Source: Auricularia sp. M13
Lineage: Eukaryota > Basidiomycota > Agaricomycetes > Auriculariales > Auriculariaceae
Assembly: GCA_037042915.1 (NCBI GenBank)
Contig: CM073203.1
Coordinates: 930,001-994,000 of the forward strand
Length of the DNA stretch: 64,000 bases
Reading direction: 5' to 3'
The notes under the pieces were generated by a model. The model ran no database searches. It saw only the letters and a program-made list of their open reading frames with translations, and was not told the origin of the DNA. The position numbers were made by a program, and so were the translations under genes. The first letter of the stretch is position 1. Each line of letters begins with the position of its first letter. This document shows positions 54,902 to 64,000 of this stretch, piece by piece.

Positions 54902-56447
54902 TTACGTGAACTCGACACGGAAGGTGTCAAACGCAGGGATGTTGATATCGCGTAGTTGAGCCTCTGGAAATCCGTACACCAGAATCAACTGTAGCTTCAA
55001 GCTCCTCCCGAGAGCCTTGAGTTGCGCTAGGAGATCCAATGCGTCCTGGGCCTCCGGGGGGCACTGTTCGTCAATGCATACCACTTCCAGCCTGAGCGCT
55101 CGCAGACTCTGGCAGTGCTGCTGAACACCGGCCAGGGACCTGAGCGCGTGCCACCCGAACTGGTGCTTCGGCGAGTTCGTCGCGTCGGCTATGATGGCCA
55201 AGTGTAGATGTGTAAGCTCTGGCAGCACCGTTAAAACGCAGAGGAAGTTGTCAAGGGCGATGGACGGAATCTCCACGGTGTGCACAGAGGCAAGACTCTT
55301 TTGTATACCCAAGATCATCGCGATGCACGCAGAGTGGTTATCGTCGTCGTTAAAGATGAACATGCGTGGACCAGGAACGAAGGCGCGGATGCACGTCCTC
55401 CCGACACTTCGCATAATACTGAGCCTGACTGTACCAGTGAGGAGAAGCTCTAGATGCCGCGGTGTCGTGGGCACGATCTGGTCAAGATCCACGTCGGATA
55501 GTCGTGAAAGACGCCAATCAACGTAGTGGCGTCCGAGATCATACAGTCGATCCAACGTCTGTAACCGCACTCGCATGAGCGATGCGGGGGCGGGGCCAGT
55601 TGGAATATAGCCCGCAAATGCAGCGCGCAGCGAGTTGAGTTTGAGTGACTGTAAGACCGGACAGAGGCGGAAAAGATTGGCGAAGGAGGGAGCAGACGCT
55701 GCGCTCGACGGCCCCGTCAAAGAGAGATGCGTGACAGTAGAAAGCGCAGGGCATGTTCTAGGTAAGCTGACACTGCCCATGTGTAGCGTGCGCAGGCTCG
55801 CCACCTGTCCACCAAGAAAACCGTCGGGTATGTCCACGTGGTTGTGAATACCTGTCAACGTCCTGAGGAGGGGTGCAGGAAGCCACAGACGGAGAGCGTG
55901 TCCGCGCGGAGAACATTCTATAGTCCTCAGATGGTGCATGTGTTCGACCAGAGATAATGCCACCAATCCGGAGGCGTCGGGAGGGGGACAACCATGGAGA
56001 TCGACAGGATGCTGCCGACTGCGAGACAAGGCCATATAGAGAAGCTCAGGTCTATTGCGATAATTGTCTGAGAGATCGATGTCCTCCCAGACCGCGGGCT
56101 GCATGAGGGTGATATCGCGCCAGTGCCGCGACACGTGCGAAACGGCGATCCGGTCTCGAAACGGCAGAAACGCGAAGCACAAGGCAGCAACTTCGGGCGG
56201 AAGATGACGCAGAAGGTCCTTGGAGACACTCCATTCTCGTACAAGCTCGCTCAAAATCTGCACCGCAGCCTTTGCGAGGTCGTCGGAAATTTGCTCAACT
56301 TGCGCTAGCCTGTGGTGTTGTCAGCCCGGTGACGGCCTCGCGACATTGACATTACTCTGTGACGCTATGTGAAAGTGACTCGAAGCTGGCCGTGAGTCCC
56401 GTACGCAACGCTTGCAACTGGTGGCTGCGTGCGTCGACGAGCAACAT
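54902..56447 (-). CDS. F-box protein with leucine-rich repeats, tandem copy 1
   Basis: Exons 56356..56447 (92 nt) and 54902..56309, 499 aa. Start MLLVDARSHQLQALRTGL; a 46-nt intron splits a Glu codon. The F-box is near residues 60-100 (LLRHLPPEVAALCFAFLPFRDRIAVSHVSRHWRD, F-box core LP..V...F). It is followed by irregular leucine repeats (LLRTLTGIHNH, ALSTVTHLSLTG, RLSDVDLDQI). Probable SCF ubiquitin-ligase substrate receptor. The paralogue immediately upstream shares identical exon 1 length and phase. Confidence 0.83.
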
Positions 56448-56743
56448 GTCATCCCAATTCAAGGTCCGCAATCATCCTTCACCTACAGTCACAGAGATTT
56501 ATTCTCCTTTGACAGTTATATGTACAGGGGACTGGTGTAGGCGCAAGCATACTTTCCCCGACCGCGACGTCCAGGGAGCTACCGTCTATGCTTCCCGATC
56601 TAAACTTGAAGGTGAATTCCACGTCGACTGCCCCGAGGGAGCCCGGCTGCCCAAAGGCGACGAGACCAGATCCCGACAATGCTGCTTCCAGGGTGTAAGA
56701 TCGTACTCTGAAGGTGTTGCGCTATAATTACACACTTACTGCA

Positions 56744-58310
56744 TCAGGAGGTCACAGAGAGATCGAACTCAACATCAAATGTTTCAAACGCAGGAATCTC
56801 GAAGTCGCGTAGCTGGACCTCCGGGAATCCTTTGACAATCACCAGAGGCAGCTCGCAATTTTCGAGTGCCTTCAGCTGCGCCAAGAGGTCCGATGCATCT
56901 TGAGCAGTTGGCGGGCATTGTTCGCCCCAGCATACCACGTTCAGTGTAAGCGAATGCAGTCCTGGGCGATGATGGTGCAAGTTCGCCAAGGGCCGGAGCT
57001 CGACCCACCCTAATTTGATGAAATCGGCTTTTATGAACACCGCCAGATGAGCGAGTTTGGGCAACGCCGCCAGAACGCGGAGAAAACTAATGAGCGAGGT
57101 GGACGGGATTTCCATGGTGTGAACGTGAGCCAGAGCCGTTTTCGCGCCCTGGACCATCTCCGCAACGGCCGCGCCGTCCTCGTCGTGGTCCACATAATTA
57201 ACCGTACGCCGACGCCGACCAGGACCGGATGCAATGATGTACGACCTCCCCGGGCCGAAGCTGTACTCTCGCCCAATGGTGAGCTCGACAGCGCCATTGA
57301 CGAGAAGTTGCAGACGCTCCGACGTTGGAGCGTCGACCTGGTCGAGCTCCAAGTGAGTGACGTTCGCAGGTCGCCATTTCACATAGTGAACTGCGAGATC
57401 ATAACCATAATCACTGGTATCCAGGCGAATGTGAGCGAGCGATGCAGGGCAGGGACCGCGAGGAAGAAAGTCGGCGAACGCGGGCTTTAGTTGGCCCAAA
57501 GTGAGTGATTGCAACACAGGACAGAGGTCGAAAAGTGATGCGAATGACGGAGCGTGCGCCGCGGTCGATGATTCTTTTATAAGGAGATGCGTGACGGTAG
57601 AGAGAGCGGGACATATCGCGGGAAGGCTGACACTGTTGATGCGTAGATTCCGCAGTCTGGCGGCCCGTCCACCTAGGAAATCTTGGGGTATATCCGCGTG
57701 ACCCTGAAGACCAGACAAAGTCTCGAGCAGTGGTGCGGGAAGTGAGAAGGAAACAGGGTGCCCACGCGAAGAGTATTCTATCGTTCTGATATGATGCATA
57801 TGTTGGGCAAGAGTTAATCCCACCGAGGGAGAGAAATCGACGGGAACCCCACGGAGGTCAACTGGATGCTGCCCACTGCGAGATAAAGCCATGCGAATGA
57901 GCTCGGGCTTATTGCGAAAGTTGTCTGAAGTATCGATGTCTCTCCAAATCGCGCGGTGCACGAGGGTGATATCGCGCCAATGTCGCGAGACGTGCGAAAT
58001 GGCGATCCGGTCTCGAAATGGCAGAAACGTGAAGCATAATGCGACAACTTCGCGTGGAAGATGACGTAGCGCGTCGTGGGCTTCGCTCCACGTGCTTACA
58101 AGCTCGAGCAGAATGCTAGCGGCGGCGTTTGCGAGGTTGTCGAAAATTTGCCTGATTTGCGCTGCCCTATAATATTGTCAGCCTGCGCGCTGGGGAATGT
58201 ATCTTGTGGTCAATATACTCTTTAATGCCATGTGAAAGTGCCTCGAAGTTGACAGTGATGCCGGCACGCAGCGCTTGCAGTTGGGGGTCGTGCGCGTCGA
58301 GGAGCAACAT
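56744..58310 (-). CDS. F-box protein with leucine-rich repeats, tandem copy 2
   Basis: Exons 58219..58310 (92 nt) and 56744..58166, 504 aa. Start MLLLDAHDPQLQALRAG. F-box region ALRHLPREVVALCFTFLPFRDRIAISHVSRHWRDI; leucine-rich part similar to copy 1 throughout (for example QHPVDLRGVPVDFSP against QHPVDLHGCPPPDAS). Gene structure and phase are identical to copy 1, so this is a recent tandem duplication. Divergence is greatest in the C-terminal, putative substrate-recognition half. Confidence 0.83.
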
Positions 58311-58897
58311 GACACTCCCGCTTCGAAGTCCGCATTGGCATTTGGCAATGCTTTTTCACGACAAATTGACGGACCCCATCTCCCTTTGCCTGCTGGACGT
58401 TGAACAAGCACTATAATGTGGTCTTGGGCAATACGCCTCGAGGACGGAGCACGAAAACGAGTCATTGATATCTAGCTATGCAAGGGCGTAAATGCAAGGA
58501 AGCGTACGAGAGCTTGAACGAAGCCGCGGCACCGGGAGGAGATCGAGGAGAGGGGAGGAGGGGTGGGGGGTTAGGGGAGGCGCAAAGTTATCGCGCACGA
58601 CAATGCAAAAGGGGACGGAAATATGCAAAGTGGGATAAGGGGCGAGGAAGGAAGAAGGCGGACGGAAGGGAATTTGATGCGTGTAACCTACTGTTGGGAA
58701 GATGCTACCTACTGCGAGACTTGTACCTAATTGAGATGCTACCTACTGAGATTGACTAACTACCTACTCTACTTGTCATTGAGGGAACCGATGCCGTGGC
58801 GAAAGAGACTAACTACTGCTACTAGAGAGAGGGGGAGAGAGAGACTGGGAATACGAGACGGAGAGCATGCAACGGCAGAGAGCAACGGCGAGGGGTA
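58311..58897. other. Intergenic, purine-rich, with G-run cluster
   Basis: Between the F-box gene start and the transportin stop. The plus strand is very purine-rich at 58530-58680 and carries repeated ctacctact words near 58690-58770. No gene. Confidence 0.45.
58552..58577 (+). promoter_or_regulatory. Potential G-quadruplex motif
   Basis: Four runs of four or more G (58552-55, 58560-63, 58565-70, 58574-77) with loops of 4, 1 and 3 nt, about 245 bp upstream of the F-box copy 2 start and 320 bp past the transportin stop. Confidence 0.55.
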
Positions 58898-61800
58898 TCA
58901 GACATTGTAGCGCTCGCGCAGGCGCTCCTGGATGACCTGCGGGAACTGGCTCATCTGCGACGCCCACCCCGCGGGGTCCATCTCCTTGAAGCCGCGGAAG
59001 ATGCTCGCGAACATCTCGTTGAGCTCCGGGCTGGGCGTGTTCCACCTGACGACGGCGTTGCAGAACCAGATGAAGCTTTTCGCGATGCCGCTCGGGTTGC
59101 GCTGCACGAGCGCGCAGAAGCCGCGGAAGGCTGAGTCCTTCTCGTCGTTGTCCTTGATCTCCCACAGCGCCTGGCACCAGTGCTGCGCGAACATCTCGAG
59201 ATGCGGCGCGACGATGTCCGCGTGCACGAGCCCAATCCGGCCGATCGTCACCGCGGCGTTCTCGTGCAGGCTGCGCGGGCACTTGGCGTTGAGCAGGATG
59301 GGCACCAGCCGCTGGATCAGCGGCTGCACCCATGGCGTGAACTCGGGTCCGTGCCGCAACGCGATCTCGCCGACGGACCACGCGGCGTTGTTCGTCGCGC
59401 TGACCATCTCAAATATGGGCTCAGGCGTCAGTTGGTTGACCACCTCAGGGAGGATTTGCGGGAGATACGGCCGCAGGAGGTCGAAGCACGAGACGGCCAT
59501 ATCGCCGACAAGCGCGTACGCGGACTGGCGCACTGGCGGCTCGGGGTACTATTGCACAGCGTTAGTATCGAAATGACGACGTCAATGTGAAGTGACATAC
59601 CCTCAAGCAGAACGGCAACATCGACATGAACGGCGGCTGGCAGCTGTCCATAAAGCGCGCGATTTCCGTACCCATGCCCTGCACCAAGCCGCTGAGCAAG
59701 TCAAGCGCGACAATAATGTACTGCTTGTCGGGCTCGTCGTAGGCCTCCTTATTAGCCTCATACTGCTGGAACTGCACAAGCGAGCGCGAGATGAGGCCAT
59801 GGCAGCGGTCGAACACCGGGGCCGCATAGGGGATAAATCCAGGGCCGATGGCGATGGTGACAGACGACAGACACTCGAGGAGCGGCACGAGGTCGAAGTC
59901 GTCGTCGCGCAGACGCTCCCAGCGCGCAATGAGCGGCGGCATGAGGATCTGCACGTACATCGGGTTCTGCAGCGCGTTCCCCACGGCGTCGGCGAGCGTG
60001 CCGACGGCGTCGTACAGGATGAGCATGTTCTTCTGCTGGTACTTCTCGAACGCCAGCACGAGGTTGCGCAGGATCGGCTCAAGGTACGGCACGAGCAGCG
60101 CGCCCGCGTCCTCCTCGAGCGTCGCGAACGCGCTGCAGCCCGCCTCCTGTACGCGCTTGTTGTTGTCAAGCACCATGCGCAGCAGCTGGCGAGGGGCGAA
60201 GATGAATGAGCATGCAGGGTCCTAGGGATGACATGGCAGAAGGCTGAACGCACCGCTTCCATGGTGGGCACGAAGAAGCGCTCGACGTGGTCCGGCGCCG
60301 TGGAGTGCGTGCACCAGCTCGCGTAGCGGCCGAGCGTCCAGCATGCAATGCATCGGAGCAGAGGCTGTGGCCGTGTGTCAGAGTCACAGAAACGCGACGT
60401 GGCCCTGGGTGAGCTGTGAGCTGACGCACCTTTGAGTCATTCAGCACGGAGACCAGATACGGAATGAGCACGCTCAAGTGGGGCTCGATCGCCTCGATGC
60501 AGCCTGCGGATAGGAGGAAAGGAAAGAAGGAAAACGGGCATCAGGATAGGAAAGAAAGCGCAAGGGTCGCCGGGACGACAACGCACCTTCCGCAATCGCA
60601 CCCAGCGCGAGGATGCCGCTCTCCCTCTGCAACCAGTTCTGGCTCCAGAGCTTCTCCTTGAGGACCGGGAGGAGAATGGAAAGCAAGTCACCGCCGAAGC
60701 GAAGGGCGAGCACGTCGAGCGCGGCGGCTGCGCACTTGCGCAGGTTCCAGTCGGTCGAGAGGTCGTCGTCGTCATAGTCTTCATCGTCATCGTAATCATC
60801 ATCATCATCGTCCCCTCCTGGAGGGCGCTGCTGCTTGTCCGCGTCCTCGGCGCGCTCGAGGCCGTGCGACTTGCCAGAGTAATGGCGCGGCTTGATGTCC
60901 TGGTCGCGATCGGGCACGGCCGAGTCCTCTTTGTCCGCGTCGAGCCAGATGAGCTCGTCCTCGGAGAAGATCATGCACTGCAGCAGGACGGGCGCGACCT
61001 TGGGCACGAGCGGCTGGAGGTACGGCGCGAGATCGAGGTCCTCGGCGAAGGTGAGCCAGAACTCGCACGCCTCGAGCGCGAGCGTCTCGTTCTTGTCCTG
61101 GGCCGAGTAGAGCATGTACTCTGCGACGTTGTGGATCTCGGGCATGAGCTTGTCCGGGCGCGAGCCGAGCAGCATGACGAGGCCGAGGCACACGTTGCGG
61201 CGCACGCTCGCGTCCTCGTCCGACGCGCGCTGGAAGAGCGTGCTCATGTACTGGTCGATGTGCGCGTAGAGCGACTGGGAGCCGATGGGCACGAACTGGT
61301 CGAGGGCGGCGAGCGCGTGGGCGCGGACGTTGGCGCGCGGGTGCTCGGCGAGAGCGAGGAACTTGGGGATCATGTAGTCCAGCGGGCGGTTGCCGTTGAT
61401 GTCGATGTCGAACTTGCGGGGATAGTCCATGCACGACTTTTCGAACACGTACATGGCCGCCTGGAATTTTGCGATGAGATTCATGAAAGAAAGAAAGAAA
61501 ATAAATCAGAAAAAAATGGGCTAAAAAATCGCGCTAATAATCAGATACGCACCTCCTGTCGCTCGCCGTCGGGAGAGTCGAGCAGGGCGATGAGCATGGA
61601 CAGACACTCTGGCCAGTTGCCGGGCTCGAGGATCTCGAGGTAGGCGATGATGTTGTGGGAGGCGGAGGTGCGGACCATGGGCGAGGGGTCGTTGAAGGCG
61701 AGCAGGATGGACTCCTTGACGAACTGGGCGACGTCGGGCGGGGCGCGCAGCAGCATCTTGGAGTTGTTCTTGAGGATGTAGCCGGCCAGCGTGCGCAGGC

Positions 61801-62040
61801 GCTCCGTCTGGTCGGGCATGCGCGCGAAGATGTGGGCCAGGTACGCGGGATAGTCGGGCACCTTTTGGAAGTTGTTCAGGCGCTGCAGCGGCAGCACGCG
61901 TCAGCCAGCGAGCTCGTCGTCGGACGCAGCGAGCGCACCAGGGTTATCGTCGCCTGGATCTTCTTGTCCGGGTTCGTCGACTCGTGCACCGTCTGCAGGA
62001 TCTCCTGCAGCCCGGCGGGCTGGGGGGTCCACGTCGCCAT
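58898..62040 (-). CDS. KAP104: Transportin (karyopherin beta-2), nuclear import receptor
   Basis: Start ATG 62040 (MATWTPQPAGLQEILQTVHE), stop at 58898; about seven short introns. HEAT repeats run throughout (RLNNFQKVPDYPAYLAHIF, FNDPSPMVRTSASHNIIAY, HPRANVRAHALAALDQFVP, LQRESGILALGAIAEG, CSAFATLEEDAGALLVPYLEPIL, SLHENAAVTIGRIGL). The acidic loop (D-rich, encoded near 60760-60815) matches the H8 loop that releases cargo upon RanGTP binding. It imports PY-NLS cargoes such as mRNA-binding proteins through the nuclear pore. The C-terminus FRGFKEMDPAGWASQMSQFP is family-typical. Roughly 900 aa, normal length. Confidence 0.96.
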
Positions 62041-62455
62041 TATCTCGTGCGCGGGCTCGTGAATAGCGTGCGGGGCGTCGGCGGCGGCGGCGAGGCGAGT
62101 ATAGAGGGCGTCCGGGGCGTCGACGGACGGGGTGAGATCGTTGGATTTGCACTTGTTGCGGCAGCCACCCTCGGCTTACAAAATATTTTGCCCCCGACGT
62201 CCTTCCATTTTGTTCTTTTTATCCTCTTTCCTCATCACACAAGAGCCACAAGATGGGTTATTGACGCGGAGGGTTATGAAGCCAAACTACAAGCCTTACC
62301 ACCGCTTCCGCTTCATTATAGCCACGGTTGGTGGCACCGCTCCTTTGTCATCGCCTTGAAGGGTACTCGCTCGCGACGTCAACAAGAGAGGGTAACAAAA
62401 AATAAAAGTCGTCTACTACAAGGGTTCATTTTGCTCCGCGAGACACAAGACGGCA
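62041..62455. other. Intergenic
   Basis: Promoter of the transportin gene (pyrimidine-rich stretch near 62190-62235) and 3' UTR of the ERD2 gene. No gene. Confidence 0.4.
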
Positions 62456-63318
62456 TTATGCAGGCAGCTCGAACTTTTGTCCTTTCATCACTCTAATGTT
62501 GTTGTCAGTTCGAACCCTCCAGCAAAACCTATCACTCACTTTGTGAAGTACACGTAGAAAAAGTCGAGGTAGAGCCCCGTCTGGACGAGGCCGGAGATGA
62601 CGGCAATGGGGTCGACGTTGCCCTCGGTAAAGTAGCGGTAGATCCAGTTGGGGATGTAAAGCGCGCGGTAGGCGCCGAGCGCCGCCAGGTAGTGGGTGGT
62701 AATTGTCTCTGCCTCGCCGGTGCGCTGCAGCATGAAGAGCTGCGGCAGGATGGCGACGCTTTCGAGGTATATGGAGAACGCCCAGAGCACCTCGATCAGC
62801 GTGAACTTGTAGTTGAACACCAGCGCCAGCAGCGCTGAAGGGCCCAGCAGGTACTCGATGCGGAAGGTGTCGATGGAGGGGTCGTTCGTCGGTCTGCACG
62901 TGGCTCAGAACACGCGGCGGCGTCGCGGCAGACGGCGAGCTCACCTAAAGCGCACGCGCATAAGGTAGAGGATGTAGACGGAGCTCCCAATGAAGAACAG
63001 CTTCATAATCACGTTGTAGAACGACACAAACTCGAACGTGAGCAGGTCCAGGTACCGCGACACGAACACCGCGACGTAGAGCGCCTGCGTCTTGAACGAT
63101 ATACCTGCAGAGTCCGCGCCGTCAGCCAATGGCGGGTCAGAACACCCAGGAGCATGTACGCGCCTCGACATGAGCGTGTTGTTTGTATCTTGTGCAGCAG
63201 GATGAATATGGACGCCAGATGCGACAGGTCGCCTGCCGGCGCGGGATTGAGTTGGGTTGGGTTGACCGCAGCCAGAGCAAAAATCCAGGCACGCACCGAA
63301 GAGACGAAAGAGATTCAT
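62456..63318 (-). CDS. ERD2: ER lumen protein-retaining receptor (HDEL/KDEL receptor)
   Basis: Four exons; start ATG 63318. After removal of the first intron the N-terminus reads [20 protein letters not shown], continuing [17 protein letters not shown]. Then [75 protein letters not shown] and [12 protein letters not shown] + [11 protein letters not shown]. All hallmarks of the seven-helix Erd2 family are present. It binds C-terminal HDEL-type signals in the Golgi and returns escaped ER residents by COPI vesicles. The last intron (62477-62540 region) splits a Lys codon. Normal length, no defects. Confidence 0.96.
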
Positions 63319-63881
63319 GAGGGGCAGGCCGGCGCCACTGGGCACGATATTACAGCAGGTTCTACACCGTCGGCGCGGAGGGCGTGCAGAGCGACGTGTT
63401 CAGTTCAGACTCCGGGTTCACAAAACCTTTCTGACGTCGTCCAAAAAATTTGACAGCCTACACATTTTGCCTATTATCCTTGGATATCTCGTCTCATACG
63501 CCCTCTACCGTGGCCTACAGCTCGCCCTGTTCTTATACGCTGCGGGAGACCGCCAGGCGTAACCAATGACGTGGCTCTTCCAACCTTCCTTGGCTCACAT
63601 TTCTTCGGGACATCTACGATTCGCACTTATCCCTGGATATCTGTTGGCTATCTCACCGCTCTTCTGCTTCCTGGCCGCTGGACTCCTCATCTGACTATCA
63701 CCATCTTGGCAACCCTGACAGTACAAACTGTCTTGTCCACTCTGCAATTGGCTACAAACCTACAAGGTCCTCCACGCGACCTATACCGTAACGGTTGTCG
63801 TCCATCGCACCGGCATTCTTCCCGCAGCCGTCTTCGAATAGACCAGTAACCCTATTCTTGGGCCCTCACTCATCCTAGTAC
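63319..63881. other. Intergenic
   Basis: Between ERD2 (start) and the 3' end of the partial oxidoreductase gene, both on the minus strand. No supported gene. Confidence 0.4.
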
Positions 63882-64000
63882 CTAATCCTCCATTACAACG
63901 ACCGTCTTCCCGAAGTTCGCGCCGGACAGGACATCTACAAGTGCCCGCTCGGCACCCTGCATCCCTTGCACAATGTGCTCCTTGTACCGCAGCTCCCCGC
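63882..64000 (-). CDS. C-terminus of an MDR-family NAD(P)H oxidoreductase (partial)
   Basis: The last 38 codons are visible, stop at 63882; the gene continues beyond the window. GELRYKEHIVQGMQGAERAL followed by VDVLSGANFGKTVVV is the characteristic C-terminus of the medium-chain reductase family, close to the prostaglandin/leukotriene reductase and alkenal reductase branch (K-Y-x-E-H...GxNxGK-x-V-V). Substrate unknown. Confidence 0.75.
   Translation of the reverse strand, partial: GELRYKEHIVQGMQGAERALVDVLSGANFGKTVVVMED

Noticed and set aside
1-64000. CRISPR arrays, rRNA, tRNA or organellar sequence
   Set aside because: No regularly spaced repeats, no recognisable A/B-box tRNA structure, and the genes are spliced nuclear genes throughout.

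Overview
This is a gene-dense, GC-rich nuclear fragment of a filamentous basidiomycete, most likely an agaricomycete and possibly a polypore-type wood decayer. The evidence is short GT-AG introns of about 50-60 nt in nearly every gene, micro-exons, a polyporopepsin-like aspartic protease, a DUF6533 membrane protein, F-box paralogues and DUF6589-type proteins. There is no bacterial operon structure and no CRISPR array. I recognised no tRNA or rRNA gene.

Layout. 1.1-3.2 kb: DUF6533 integral-membrane protein (-). 3.9-10.5 kb: an AGCTC-rich inverted-repeat element interrupted by a 5.5 kb LINE-type retrotransposon that keeps a 15-bp target-site duplication and a poly(A) tail. 11.2-12 kb: small heat-shock protein with heat-shock elements and a TATA box. 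12.2-15.8 kb: membrane-anchored copper amine oxidase. 16.1-18.3 kb: metacaspase with a Ser/Pro-rich prodomain. 18.7-21.6 kb: PY-motif arrestin (-). 21.9-32.3 kb: transposon island. 32.5-33.2 kb: a MITE-like element. 33.3-36.6 kb: eIF4G-like protein (-). 38.5-40.5 kb: threonine deaminase (-). 41.5-43.2 kb: F-box protein (-). 43.5-45.3 kb: secreted aspartic protease. 46.8-48.8 kb: C2H2 zinc-finger protein (-). 49.3-51.2 kb: two tandem NTF2/SnoaL-like genes (-). 52.3-54.5 kb: clathrin light chain and GEP4-type phosphatase. 54.9-58.3 kb: two tandem F-box genes (-). 58.9-62.0 kb: transportin (-). 62.5-63.3 kb: HDEL receptor Erd2 (-). 63.9-64.0 kb: C-terminus of an MDR oxidoreductase (-).

The strongest candidate for an undescribed system is a 7,073-bp element at 25181-32253. 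It has related inverted ends with GC-rich hairpins (termini TAGAYTC) and is flanked by a perfect 9-bp direct repeat (cgttcctcg). It carries two convergent genes: a 920-aa DUF6589-type protein and a 1,038-aa RecQ-like DEAH helicase with a disordered C-terminal tail. At 37844-37917 lies a 74-bp miniature consisting almost only of the two ends joined (47 nt + 25 nt, both exact). It has its own, different perfect 9-bp direct repeat (tgtcaaaat). Two independent insertions with the same ends and the same duplication length make this a mobile family. I infer that the DUF6589 protein is the transposase candidate and the helicase an accessory.

The conserved genes serve housekeeping functions: nuclear import, ER retrieval, endocytosis, cardiolipin synthesis, isoleucine synthesis and translation. 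They lie as islands between the repeat-rich stretches at 4-10.5 kb and 21.9-38 kb. Exon structures were inferred by eye from splice signals and reading-frame continuity. Coordinates quoted as joins are phase-checked unless stated otherwise.
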